Assembly (NCBI GenBank): GCA_004296865.1
Contig: SCVQ01000528.1
Location: forward strand, 1 to 11,608
Origin: Nitrospirota bacterium
Lineage (GTDB): Bacteria; Nitrospirota; Nitrospiria; Nitrospirales; Nitrospiraceae
Reading direction: 5' to 3'
DNA: 11,608 bases
Part shown: piece by piece, positions 1 through 6,850 of the stretch
Layout of the letters: each line of letters begins with the position of its first letter
How positions within the stretch are numbered: position 1 is the first letter of the stretch
The notes under the pieces: generated by a model
Databases searched by the model: none
The model's input: only the letters and a program-made list of their open reading frames with translations
Told to the model about the DNA's origin: nothing
Program-made: the position numbers and the translations under genes

Positions 1-205
1 CCGCATCGACCGCCGAACCAGGGTGATCCCCCGACACAAGCCGGAAGGAAGTCCCATCCGTCATGCGAAGCTCTTTCATTCCATTCGGACTCCCGAAAGA
101 CATGTCGTCCGACGTGGACATGTGCTGGCCGGAACAACCGGTCGCCAGCCCCAGGAGGCCAAGGCAGACACACAAGGCACTCATTCGAATCACTAATCTT
201 AGCAT
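1..205 (-). CDS. Putative lipoprotein, N-terminal part only (runs off the left edge)
   Basis: Reading the minus strand from the ATG at 205-203 gives 68 codons without a stop up to the window edge. The N-terminus has arginines at 3 and 7, a hydrophobic stretch at about residues 9-21 and a lipobox-like LATGC ending at Cys24. This points to a type II signal peptide and export as a lipid-anchored protein. The mature part visible here is methionine- and serine-rich (HMSTSDDMSFGSPNGMKELR) and matches no family I recognise. A GGAGGG ribosome binding site at 217-212 lies 6 nt before the start and decides it over the internal ATG at codon 8. The gene is divergent from the downstream genes. Function unknown; the C-terminal part lies outside the window. 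Confidence 0.72.
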   Translation of the reverse strand, partial: MLRLVIRMSALCVCLGLLGLATGCSGQHMSTSDDMSFGSPNGMKELRMTDGTSFRLVSGDHPGSAVDA

Positions 206-232
206 GGCGATCCCTCCGCTACCATATTGTGA

Positions 233-246
233 ACTGCATATGCAGT
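233..246. repeat. 14-bp perfect palindrome upstream of the lipoprotein gene
   Basis: ACTGCATATGCAGT is its own reverse complement. It lies 27 bp upstream of the lipoprotein start, where an operator for a dimeric repressor could sit. Its right half overlaps the outer arm of the 242-278 hairpin. The regulator is unknown. Confidence 0.4.
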
Positions 247-278
247 GCGAGCCCCGGATTCCATAGTCCGGCCACTGC
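242..278. repeat. Two-stem inverted repeat
   Basis: The outer arms GCAGTG (242-247) and CACTGC (273-278) enclose the inner arms CCGGA (254-258) and TCCGG (267-271), with an asymmetric internal loop. No T-run follows on either strand, so it does not look like a standard terminator. It could be a structured leader or a binding site. Confidence 0.35.
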
Positions 279-318
279 GCACCATCCTCCACAGTCGTCC
301 GACAGAAGGACGGCCCCC

Positions 319-351
319 GGCTGCCTTTGAGTGCCGGACTCAACGGTAGCC
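319..351. repeat. Long hairpin, 14 positions per arm
   Basis: GGCTGCC, one unpaired T, then TTGAGT face ACTCAA, one unpaired C, then GGTAGCC across a 5-nt loop GCCGG. Thirteen of 14 positions pair, one of them a G-T wobble, with a single T/C mismatch. It is the strongest secondary structure in the 206-740 gap. There is no direct T-run after it. It could belong to a small RNA or a leader; the strand is undetermined. Confidence 0.4.
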
Positions 352-601
352 TCTCAGCCGAGGAACTCCCTGGCGGGAGAACGTATGTTTTATCGGTGAA
401 TTAATTGCAAGCTAAAGACCAGACGCTCCTTGGCAACCGAATCTGGCTGAAGCCCGGCCCCAGTGGGGCTGCGGTTCGACCCCGTTTGTTTTCGTTGCGA
501 AGCGAACCTTCTTGAGTCGAGCCGGTTCTGCACCGCACCAAAAATAGCGGAGCAGCCAGACAGGCTGACAACAACGAGCACTATTGAATCCACCGCCGGT
601 C

Positions 602-634
602 AAAATCCGTCCGCCTGTGCGAAAATCCGTCCGC
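602..634. repeat. Pair of 13-bp direct repeats, 20-bp period
   Basis: AAAATCCGTCCGC occurs at 602-614 and again at 622-634, a period of 20 bp, about two helical turns. The second copy runs into an inverted repeat GTCCG/CGGAC (629-633 and 640-644). Tandem same-face sites of this kind suit a regulator binding about 110-140 bp upstream of the Cys-rich gene. No known binding motif is recognised. Confidence 0.35.
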
Positions 635-723
635 GTGAACGGACCGGAGCCTGCGCATGTCAGCGCCTCGCGCCCATCGCCTGGTTCTACCAGGCCTTGC
701 AGTGGCCTCCTAGAGAACGGGTG

Positions 724-732
724 TGCTAGGAT
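724..732 (+). promoter_or_regulatory. Possible extended -10 promoter or weak ribosome binding site
   Basis: TGCTAGGAT (724-732, read as TG at 724-725, C, then TAGGAT) resembles an extended -10 element, without a matching -35 hexamer at 17 bp. If used, transcription would start at or next to the ATG at 741, giving an almost leaderless mRNA. The same bases contain AGGA, which could instead act as a Shine-Dalgarno sequence. The sequence alone does not decide between them. Confidence 0.25.
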
Positions 733-740
733 CGGCACCC

Positions 741-1181
741 ATGAGAATCGACCGCGCCCCCAGCGCATCCACATCCCGCATCATCCTCTTGCTGTCAACG
801 ATCGTGGGAAGCGCCTTGGGCTTGTTCCTCCTCGACCTGTCTATTGCCCAGCCCCTCGGCGACGCGACGGCCACAACGGAATCCTCCTGCAATTTCGGCA
901 TGGCCAAGGGCCAGGCGAAGAGCAGTTGCGTGGTGCCCTTTCTGCAAGGCTGCGCCGTGGCCCACTTCCCCGGCACGACCCGTCCCTGGTCCAACATCTC
1001 CAAAGGAGGCAACACCTCCTGCCGCTTCGACGACAAGGGCACCGACTGGAAGACCCGCATCACCGGCACCTGCGACAGGTGCAAGACCGCCCAGTGCTCC
1101 GCCCGCTTCGGGGTGATGTTCGACTGTTCAGCCCAGGCCCCTGCCCCGGTCATGCAATCACCGAAGCAACAGACGCCATGA
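741..1181 (+). CDS. Small secreted protein with eight cysteines, unknown function
   Basis: This 146-residue protein has Arg at 2, 5 and 13, then a hydrophobic segment at about 14-35 and a possible signal peptidase I site after Ser-Ile-Ala36. The mature part carries eight cysteines (50, 63, 71, 94, 111, 114, 119, 129), an even number that suits four disulfides in the periplasm or outside the cell. A CxxC pair sits at 111-114. The tail is Pro/Gln-rich. I recognise no family. The ATG at 741 is preferred over an in-frame GTG at 723 because the signal peptide then starts correctly. AGGA at 728-731 is a weak ribosome binding site 9 nt away. The stop overlaps the queG start as ATGA, so the two are probably translated from one message. 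Confidence 0.75.
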   Translation: MRIDRAPSASTSRIILLLSTIVGSALGLFLLDLSIAQPLGDATATTESSCNFGMAKGQAKSSCVVPFLQGCAVAHFPGTTRPWSNISKGGNTSCRFDDKGTDWKTRITGTCDRCKTAQCSARFGVMFDCSAQAPAPVMQSPKQQTP

Positions 1182-2182
1182 CATTGGCCGCGGCGATCAA
1201 ACGCGAGGCACGTCACCTGGGTTTCGACGCGGTCGGCATCAGCCGCGTCGAAGCAGTCTTGGAGCGTCCAGGCCCCCCACTGTCCGAATCCCTCCATACT
1301 CGTCTGCTGGACTGGTTGCAGCACGGCTACCACGGCGCCATGGGATGGATGGCCCGCGACCCGGCGCGACGCACCGATCCCGGGCAAGTCCTCTCAGGCT
1401 GCCGCTCGGTGATCTCGCTCGGCATGAACTATTACACCGAGCATCGAGCGGACGAACGGCCCGGACATGGCCGCATTGCCCGCTATGCCTGGGGACGGGA
1501 CTACCATGACATCCTCAAGGACCGGCTTGAACAACTGGCCGCCCGCATCAAAACGTTGGCGCCGGAAGCCGAGACCACATGGTACGTCGATACGGGACCG
1601 ATCATGGAAAAGGCCTGGGCCCAACAGGCCGGCCTCGGCTGGATCGGGAAACACTCCAACCTGGTCTCCGGGCAGTTCGGGTCCTGGTTGCTGCTGGGCG
1701 AGATCCTGACGACACTCGCCCTCGACCCGGATGAGCCGGGGACCGACCTCTGCGGCTCCTGCACCTTGTGTATAAAAGCCTGTCCGACAGGCGCGATCAC
1801 GGAGCCCTACGTCGTGGATGCCACCCAATGTATTTCCTACTGGACGATCGAGCGGCATGGACCGGACGACGAGATCCCGATCGAGCTTGCGCCCAAGCTG
1901 GGCAACCGAATCTTCGGTTGCGACGATTGTCTGGATGCCTGCCCCTACAACGTCAATGCGTCGCCGACCGATGAGCAGGCCTTCCAACCCTCCCCGCTCA
2001 CCCTCTCGCCCAACTTGACAACACTGGGCGATCTCAACGAGCAGGAGTTTACGGCGACGTTCCGCCGGAGCCCCATCCGACGCGCCAAGCACCGCGGCTT
2101 TACCCGAAACATCCGCAATGCGCTCCGCAATCTGACACGACCCGCTTCCTCGCGCCCATCCTTGCCGGCTGTTTCACGCTAG
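1178..2182 (+). CDS. queG: Epoxyqueuosine reductase QueG
   Basis: QueG is the cytoplasmic cobalamin- and Fe-S-dependent enzyme that reduces epoxyqueuosine to queuosine at the wobble base of tRNAs with GUN anticodons, the last step of queuosine synthesis. The 334-residue product has the family block VDTGPIMEKAWAQQ (137-150), with Asp138 in the place of the catalytic acid, followed by GLGWIGKHSNL. Eight cysteines suit two [4Fe-4S] clusters: 192, 195, 198 and 202 (CGSCTLCIKACP), 218 (QCISYW), and 248, 251 and 255 (GCDDCLDACP). It ends soon after the IRRAKHRGFTRN motif, so it is shorter than the 379-residue E. coli enzyme and lacks the C-terminal extension. The ATG overlaps the upstream stop by ATGA. 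The open frame continues upstream to 584, but those codons do not resemble QueG. Confidence 0.95.
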   Translation: MTLAAAIKREARHLGFDAVGISRVEAVLERPGPPLSESLHTRLLDWLQHGYHGAMGWMARDPARRTDPGQVLSGCRSVISLGMNYYTEHRADERPGHGRIARYAWGRDYHDILKDRLEQLAARIKTLAPEAETTWYVDTGPIMEKAWAQQAGLGWIGKHSNLVSGQFGSWLLLGEILTTLALDPDEPGTDLCGSCTLCIKACPTGAITEPYVVDATQCISYWTIERHGPDDEIPIELAPKLGNRIFGCDDCLDACPYNVNASPTDEQAFQPSPLTLSPNLTTLGDLNEQEFTATFRRSPIRRAKHRGFTRNIRNALRNLTRPASSRPSLPAVSR

Positions 2183-2209
2183 CTCACGGTCCCCCTTCGC
2201 TCCAGAGTT

Positions 2210-2239
2210 GGTGGTTCAAATCCACCAGGCACTGCGCCA
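2210..2239 (+). repeat. tRNA-like T-arm remnant
   Basis: GGTGG, TTCAAAT, CCACC (2210-2226) forms a perfect 5-bp T-stem with a canonical TTC-A-A loop. It is followed by 13 nt ending in CCA, two more than the 11 expected for acceptor strand, discriminator and CCA. No anticodon arm, D-arm or matching 5' acceptor strand is found upstream, where the queG stop lies only 27 nt away. It is therefore not a working tRNA. Such 3' fragments are typically left by integrases that use tRNA 3' ends; chance resemblance is possible. Confidence 0.35.
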
Positions 2240-2280
2240 ATTCCACCGGCTACGCTGGCTGCGATTCATCAGCCTTGTCC

Positions 2281-2290
2281 GCGCCGGCGC
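2281..2290. promoter_or_regulatory. Palindrome, possible upstream activator site
   Basis: GCGCCGGCGC is a perfect 10-bp palindrome about 70-80 bp upstream of the start site expected for the sigma-54 promoter at 2333. Activators of the NtrC family often bind palindromes at 80-200 bp upstream. In GC-rich DNA such a site can also occur by chance. Confidence 0.25.
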
Positions 2291-2332
2291 AAAAATCCTC
2301 TAAAACCATCGCTTCGCCTTGGCCACCGACAA

Positions 2333-2348
2333 AGGCGCACGACTTGCA
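2333..2348 (+). promoter_or_regulatory. Candidate sigma-54 (-24/-12) promoter
   Basis: AGGCGCACGACTTGCA matches the sigma-54 consensus TGGCACGNNNNTTGCA. The GG is at 2334-2335 and the GC at 2346-2347, at the required 12-bp distance, and TTGCA is complete. The mismatches are the first T, A5 and G7. A second register 11 bp downstream (2344-2359, TTGCAC then ATGAC then TTGCA) also fits but has TG instead of GG. The start site would be near 2359, giving a leader of about 75 nt before the receiver gene at 2434. The activator encoded at 5427-6791 has the GAFTDA sigma-54 contact motif. Confidence 0.5.
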
Positions 2349-2363
2349 CATGACTTGCATATA

Positions 2364-2386
2364 CCGTGAGTAGCACCCAGTCACGG
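2364..2386 (+). repeat. Inverted repeat in the leader of the receiver gene
   Basis: CCGTGA (2364-2369) and TCACGG (2381-2386) pair across an 11-nt loop, just after the predicted sigma-54 start site. It could be an operator or a leader hairpin. A second short pair, GATGG/CCATC (2391-2395 and 2404-2408), follows before the ribosome binding site. Confidence 0.3.
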
Positions 2387-2433
2387 GCCCGATGGCCGTT
2401 CCCCCATCAGGGCCAAACCGAAGGAGGTCGATC

Positions 2434-2859
2434 ATGTTTGATGCCCCGCGTGAACAGCTCGGACGAGTGATGGTGGTGGATGATGAGGCGGACATTCGGA
2501 AGGTGGTGCGGATGCACCTGGAAAAAGCCAACTATGAAGTGATCGAGGCCACCAACGGCGAGGAGGCGATCGCCCTCTTGAACTCAGGAGACAACCCGGT
2601 CTACGTGGACGTCATCCTCTGCGACATCAGGATGCCCAAGGTGAACGGGGTCGCTGCGATCGAGTATTTTCGGCAGCAGTATCCGTCCCTCCCCATCGTC
2701 GTGCTCACCGGCTTCCCCGACGTGCAGATGGCCACCTCGTTTCTCAAGCAAGGCGTCCTTGATTACCTGGTCAAGCCGGTTGAGAAGGAGCACCTAATCG
2801 CCACCATCAAGAAGGCGGTCGATCAGCATGAAATGATGAAGGGACAGTTCACAACCTAA
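2434..2859 (+). CDS. Stand-alone receiver-domain response regulator
   Basis: The 141-residue product is a single receiver (REC) domain with no output domain. The acidic pocket is Asp16, Asp17 and Glu18; the phosphoacceptor is Asp64 (ILCDIRMP), with the switch Thr92 (VLTGFP) and the conserved Lys114 (LVKPVE). It would act in the cytoplasm by protein contact, like CheY, Spo0F or the ClpXP adaptor CpdR, or as a phosphate relay. A strong AAGGAGGT at 2421-2428, 6 nt before the ATG, fixes the start and rules out the longer open frame from 2392. It is the first gene behind the candidate sigma-54 promoter and is followed after 85 nt by a histidine kinase (52 nt if that gene starts at 2912). Its partner kinase is probably one of the two downstream. 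Confidence 0.93.
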   Translation: MFDAPREQLGRVMVVDDEADIRKVVRMHLEKANYEVIEATNGEEAIALLNSGDNPVYVDVILCDIRMPKVNGVAAIEYFRQQYPSLPIVVLTGFPDVQMATSFLKQGVLDYLVKPVEKEHLIATIKKAVDQHEMMKGQFTT

Positions 2860-2944
2860 ACCGTCTGCCTGAGCCAAGCCCGCCGGCTGTCGAGGGCCGC
2901 ATGTCTTCGACATGCCGGCAGTGCGGCTCGCCCTCGCACAGCCT

Positions 2945-5344
2945 ATGCCGTTCGGTCTCAAACAGAAGATCATCCTCTCCATCCTCGGTGCCGGCGCCTT
3001 GCCGCTCATCCTCGGCATGGTCATGACCTATTTCCAAGGCACCACCGAACTGGAACGGGTGATCGGGGGCAACTTTCAGGCCTTGGCCGGTGAGACCGCG
3101 CGGTCGATCGATCTGGTGTTGAGCGGCGAGATCGCCAGAAGACAGCGGGTCACCTCCAACGACAGCGTCATCAAAGCGCTCACTGCAAGGAACGCCCGGT
3201 ACCACGGCTTGGAACGGGCTGAGATCGACCGCCTGCTCGCTCAGGACGCCCTGCGCTGGCGGACGGACACGCCCATGTCGTCGGCCCCGGAAGCCGGCCC
3301 CGCCCAAGAGGTGCTCAAACGGTTCGCCAGGACTGCGGGGTTGAGCGACCGCCCGGGAACCCACACCACCCTCCACGCCCTCTTCCTCACCGATGCGGAG
3401 GGCGCCCTCCTCGTCAGCCTCAGCAGCAACAGCCCCCCCGCCTATAGACAGGCGGACCAAGACTGGTGGCAACGAACATACAGCCAAGGCAAGGGCCGGA
3501 CGTACCTGGGCACAGTCGCCTTCGATGACACCTTCGGCAGTTATGTGTTCACCTTGGCCATCCCCGTGATGGATGAAAGCCGGCAACGCGTGCTCGGCAT
3601 CCTCCAAAGCGTCTTCGATGCCAACGAGTTCTTCAAGCCGGCCATCCACCCCATCCGGTTCGGCCGGACCGGCCACGTGATGCTGATCGATTCGCGCGGC
3701 ACCGTCATCAGCTGCCCGATCCTGCCCACCGGCGTCCGCGTGCACGACGCCGCCCTGGTCCGAAGCGTCACCGCCGAGGACGCGGGCTGGGTCAAGGCCT
3801 CCGGCGACGGCCATGGCGGACAGGCGACCTCCATCATCGGCTTTGCGCCGTTGCCGGAGACCAGCGTGACCACCAAAGCCTCTACGGGCTTGTTGTGGCA
3901 CACCTTCGCCTGGCAATCCTCACAGGAGCTGTTCGCGCCGACACGCAGCCTGCTGCTGTGGATCGCCTCGGCCGGCCTCCTCGCCGTAGGGCTGCTCGGC
4001 TCCATCGGCTACTATGCGGCGCACCGCATCGTCACGCCGATCCGGCACCTCCAAGAAGGCGCGGCCAGAATCGGCCGCGGGGAACTCACGGAACCACTCA
4101 CGATTCGCACCGGCGATGAGATCGAACAACTCGCGGACGAATTCAACACCATGAACGAACGATTGAAAAACGCGTTCTCGAGCCTGGAGGAGAAAGTCGC
4201 GGCCAAGACGGCCGAGGTCCGGTCCCTGAAAGAATACAACGAGAAGATCCTGAACAGCCTGCCGGACAGCGTCGTCATCCTCACGCCGGATCGCACCGTC
4301 GAATACATCAACGCGGAAGCCACCAAGGTCTTTCGGGCCCAGCAGGCCTCGATCCTCGGCCACAGTCTCTTCGACCTCTTGCAGGTGGATCGACCCACCC
4401 GGCACCAACTTGAGTGGGAATTCGACCACGCCAGACTCGCGGCAGCGACACGGCTCGAACAGGGGCAGGAGCCGAGGCCGTTGCAGAGCCGGGACCCGCT
4501 GGCGCCGGCTTCGGACAGCCGCGCGGAGGACCTCCGGCAGGATATCCGCATCGGCACCCGTGCCTTCGGGCACCGCTTTTTCCGTGTTCCCTCAGGCAAC
4601 GGCGTCACGCGCATCGGATTGGCCTTGCGCGAAGTGACCAGCGAGCGGCTGTTGCAGGACCAGCTCGTTCAAGCCGAGAAGCTGGCCGGCATGGGCACCT
4701 TGACGGCGGGCATCGCGCATGAGATCAACAATCCGCTGTTCGTCATCATGGGGCTCGCGCAAACCCTGGAGGAGGAGAGCAATCCCCGCGTCACGAAAGA
4801 GTTCGCAAAAGACATCGTGAAGTACGCCCGTCACATGGCCTCGCTCATCAAGAATTTTGCCCGGTACACAGCCCCCGGCTCCGCGGACGAGGCCCAGTCG
4901 GTGGACGTCAACCAGAAACTGGGGGACGCACTGAAGATGGCGCGGTTGGCGCACCTGTCCAATGATCTGACGGTCCACTCCGACTACGCCCCCGTGCCCT
5001 CCATCCTCGCCCGACCGGAAGAAATCCAACAAGTCTTCCTGAACATCATCATCAACGCGATCCAGGCCATGGACGGTCAAGGCACCCTGCGCCTCTCCAC
5101 GGAACAGAAGGACGGCTGGGTACGTATCCGCATCGCCGACACCGGCCCCGGCATTCCCCAGGCATTTCTCGGCAAAATCTTCGATCCCTTCTTCACCACC
5201 AAGGAGCCTGGGAAGGGCACCGGCCTGGGGTTGAATATCGCGTATCAACTCGTCGCGAAATACGGCGGGACGATCGAGGTGGAGAGCGAAGAGGGCACGG
5301 GCACCACGTTCCTCATCCACTGGCCGGCGGAAACGTCTACCTGA
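2945..5344 (+). CDS. Membrane sensor histidine kinase (Cache-HAMP-PAS-HisKA-HATPase)
   Basis: A 799-residue inner-membrane kinase. TM1 spans about 9-30 and TM2 about 336-357. They bracket a periplasmic double-Cache-type sensor of about 300 residues with the [12 protein letters not shown] motif. HAMP follows (about 358-412), then a short coiled segment, a PAS domain (from about 430, [14 protein letters not shown]) with an arginine/proline-rich insertion, then HisKA with phosphoacceptor His592 ([10 protein letters not shown]). The ATPase domain has an N box [10 protein letters not shown], a G1 box DTGPGIP, an F box [11 protein letters not shown] and a G2 box GTGLGL. It has no receiver of its own. 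The start at 2945 is chosen because the related kinase at 6851 aligns from MPFGLKQKI onward. An ATG at 2912 would add 11 residues, and neither start has a good ribosome binding site. The ligand cannot be read from the sequence. Confidence 0.93.
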   Translation: MPFGLKQKIILSILGAGALPLILGMVMTYFQGTTELERVIGGNFQALAGETARSIDLVLSGEIARRQRVTSNDSVIKALTARNARYHGLERAEIDRLLAQDALRWRTDTPMSSAPEAGPAQEVLKRFARTAGLSDRPGTHTTLHALFLTDAEGALLVSLSSNSPPAYRQADQDWWQRTYSQGKGRTYLGTVAFDDTFGSYVFTLAIPVMDESRQRVLGILQSVFDANEFFKPAIHPIRFGRTGHVMLIDSRGTVISCPILPTGVRVHDAALVRSVTAEDAGWVKASGDGHGGQATSIIGFAPLPETSVTTKASTGLLWHTFAWQSSQELFAPTRSLLLWIASAGLLAVGLLGSIGYYAAHRIVTPIRHLQEGAARIGRGELTEPLTIRTGDEIEQLADEFNTMNERLKNAFSSLEEKVAAKTAEVRSLKEYNEKILNSLPDSVVILTPDRTVEYINAEATKVFRAQQASILGHSLFDLLQVDRPTRHQLEWEFDHARLAAATRLEQGQEPRPLQSRDPLAPASDSRAEDLRQDIRIGTRAFGHRFFRVPSGNGVTRIGLALREVTSERLLQDQLVQAEKLAGMGTLTAGIAHEINNPLFVIMGLAQTLEEESNPRVTKEFAKDIVKYARHMASLIKNFARYTAPGSADEAQSVDVNQKLGDALKMARLAHLSNDLTVHSDYAPVPSILARPEEIQQVFLNIIINAIQAMDGQGTLRLSTEQKDGWVRIRIADTGPGIPQAFLGKIFDPFFTTKEPGKGTGLGLNIAYQLVAKYGGTIEVESEEGTGTTFLIHWPAETST

Positions 5345-5347
5345 AAC

Positions 5348-5376
5348 TTGCCTCCGCTCGCGCCACGCAGTACCAT
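5348..5376 (+). promoter_or_regulatory. Weak sigma-70-like promoter candidate before the sigma-54 activator
   Basis: TTGCCT (5348-5353) and TACCAT (5371-5376) are 17 bp apart, each matching 4 of 6 consensus bases. They lie in the 82-nt gap between the first kinase and the activator gene. An internal promoter here would let the activator be made before the sigma-54 promoter fires. The match is weak. Confidence 0.22.
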
Positions 5377-5426
5377 GGACGAAGGGCGGCCTCAGCGCCC
5401 CGTGCATTGCTTGGCCCGATTGATCT

Positions 5427-6791
5427 ATGCGCCCACCAACCCTCCTCGTCATCGAAGATGAAGACCGGATGCGCCGGCTCCTGGAGTTGGTGCTGAAGCC
5501 GGAAGGCTACGAGTTGCTCCTCGCCCGCACGGGAGAAGACGGCCTCCGCCTCTTGCGCGAGACCGAGGGCCTTGATCTGATCGTCACTGACCTCCAACTC
5601 GGCGCCGTCTCCGGTCTCGATGTGCTCCAGGCAGCCAAACAGACGCGGCCGGACGTGCCGGTCCTGATTATTACGGGATACGGCACCGTGAAATCCGCCG
5701 TGGAAGCCATGAAGAAGGGGGCCTATGACTACATCTCCAAGCCGGTGGACAACGAGGAGTTGAAAATCCTCATCGCGCGGGCCCTCCAAGTCAGGCGGCT
5801 CTCGCAGGACAATCAAGCCTTGCGGGCCGGGCTCCATGAGCGCTTCAGCTTCGACCGGATCGTCAGCCGGTCGCCCCAGATGGCGGAGGTCAAGCGGCTG
5901 GCCATGGAGATGGCCCGGACCGACGTCACGGTCCTGATCACGGGGGAGAGCGGCACAGGGAAGGAACTGCTGGCGCGCGCCATCCACTATGCCAGCGCCA
6001 GAGCCGCCGGGCCGCTGGTCGCCGTGAACTGCGCCGGCATTCCCGAGTCGCTGCTTGAATCGGAGCTCTTCGGCTACGAAAAGGGCGCCTTCACCGACGC
6101 CAAGAAATCAAAAGCGGGCCGCTTTCAGTTGGCAGACCGGGGCACCCTGTTCCTGGATGAGATCGGGGAGATGAGCCCGACGGCCCAGGCCAAACTGCTC
6201 CGGGTCCTCGAGGACCACCTCGTTGAGCCGCTGGGCGGCCTGCGCGGAATCAAGGTGGATATCCGAGTGATCTGCGCGACCCACCAAGCCCTTCCCGACC
6301 TGGTCCGGAACGGCCGGTTCCGCGAGGATCTCTACTACCGCCTGAGCGGCTGTCCCTTGCACCTGCCTCCCTTGCGGGAACGAACGGGCGATATCCGAGC
6401 CCTGCTGGAGGCCTTTCTGGAAGCCGCCGCACGCGAACGCGGGACCCGCCTTCGGAACGTTTCCCCCGAAGCCCTGGCCGTCCTGCAGCGCTATCACTGG
6501 CCCGGCAACGTGCGGGAACTGCATAACGCGGTAGAGTGGCTCACGATCAGTTGCAAAGACGACGAGATCAGGCCGGAGCACCTGCCGGCCAATCTGCGGG
6601 GCTCCGGCGCGACGACGCGCCGGGACCTGCCGGCCTTGCTCTCGTTCGGTCTGTCGGTGGAGGAACTCGAAAAAGCCATGCTGCAGGAGGCACTCCAAAA
6701 GACCGACGGCAACGTCTCGGAAGCGAGCCGCCTGCTCAAGATCACACGCAACACGCTACGGTATCGGATGGCCAAGCACCACTTGCCGTGA
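5427..6791 (+). CDS. NtrC-family sigma-54-dependent response regulator
   Basis: A 454-residue enhancer-binding protein of the usual three-domain length. The receiver is residues 1 to about 120, with Glu10, Asp11 and Glu12, phosphoacceptor Asp55 (IVTDLQLG), Thr83 and Lys105. The AAA+ domain, about 143-380, has Walker A GESGTGKE (173-180), the sigma-54 contact loop GAFTDA (220-225), Walker B LFLDEIGEM (Asp244, Glu245), and the arginine-bearing FREDLYYRL and WPGNVREL motifs. A Fis-type helix-turn-helix closes the protein (about 405-454, NVSEASRLLKITRNTLRYRM). Phosphorylation would let it remodel sigma-54 polymerase using ATP. It lies between two paralogous kinases, each a possible phosphate donor. 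No clear Shine-Dalgarno sequence precedes the ATG; a start further inside would cut the receiver. Confidence 0.96.
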   Translation: MRPPTLLVIEDEDRMRRLLELVLKPEGYELLLARTGEDGLRLLRETEGLDLIVTDLQLGAVSGLDVLQAAKQTRPDVPVLIITGYGTVKSAVEAMKKGAYDYISKPVDNEELKILIARALQVRRLSQDNQALRAGLHERFSFDRIVSRSPQMAEVKRLAMEMARTDVTVLITGESGTGKELLARAIHYASARAAGPLVAVNCAGIPESLLESELFGYEKGAFTDAKKSKAGRFQLADRGTLFLDEIGEMSPTAQAKLLRVLEDHLVEPLGGLRGIKVDIRVICATHQALPDLVRNGRFREDLYYRLSGCPLHLPPLRERTGDIRALLEAFLEAAARERGTRLRNVSPEALAVLQRYHWPGNVRELHNAVEWLTISCKDDEIRPEHLPANLRGSGATTRRDLPALLSFGLSVEELEKAMLQEALQKTDGNVSEASRLLKITRNTLRYRMAKHHLP

Positions 6792-6800
6792 CGCGTCGTT

Positions 6801-6827
6801 CGTATCTCGCATCTTGTTGGAGATACG
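6801..6827 (+). repeat. 8-bp inverted repeat between activator and second kinase
   Basis: CGTATCTC (6801-6808) and GAGATACG (6820-6827) pair perfectly across an 11-nt loop in the 59-nt gap before the kinase start. No T-run follows, so it may be an operator, an mRNA processing or stabilising hairpin, or a structure that limits translation of the kinase; it ends 6 nt before the GAGGAG at 6834-6839. Confidence 0.4.
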
Positions 6828-6850
6828 CTTCACGAGGAGCGCGCGACAAC

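Larger units (their letters stand above)
206..740. other. Gene-free stretch rich in inverted repeats
   Basis: No convincing gene is seen in these 535 bases on either strand. The stretch is the divergent intergenic region between the minus-strand lipoprotein and the plus-strand Cys-rich gene, so it must hold both promoters. It contains a 14-bp palindrome (233-246), a compound hairpin (242-278), a long hairpin (319-351), short hairpins at 366-379 and 457-469, a 6-bp inverted repeat GGTTCG/CGAACC (473-478 and 503-508), two 13-bp direct repeats (602-634) and a 6-bp hairpin CCTGGT/ACCAGG (680-694). Base use is less GC-biased than in the genes. None of the structures matches a riboswitch or ncRNA class I can name. 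Confidence 0.6.

Noticed and set aside
457..469. GCCCC/GGGGC hairpin as an intrinsic terminator
   Set aside because: No T-run directly after the stem on either strand; the T-rich bases lie about 15 nt away.
457..508. Possible tRNA because of GGTTCGACCCC
   Set aside because: The T-stem is only partly paired and no acceptor, D or anticodon arms fit around it.
390..593. Minus-strand 67-residue reading frame with a lipobox-like LSGC near its start
   Set aside because: The N-terminus has no basic residue, the hydrophobic part is only about 11 residues, the ribosome binding site is poor (GGTGG next to the ATG) and the rest is not protein-like.
463..729. Plus-strand 88-residue frame in the intergenic region
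   Set aside because: GTG start with no ribosome binding site, no recognisable domain, and it covers repeat structures.
584..1177. Upstream extension of the queG frame
   Set aside because: It overlaps the signal-peptide protein in another frame and shows Arg/Pro-rich shadow composition; QueG homology begins at the ATG at 1178.
6536..6850. Upstream extension of the second kinase into the activator gene
   Set aside because: The activator HTH is clearly coding here in another frame; the kinase TM1 and paralog alignment begin at 6851.
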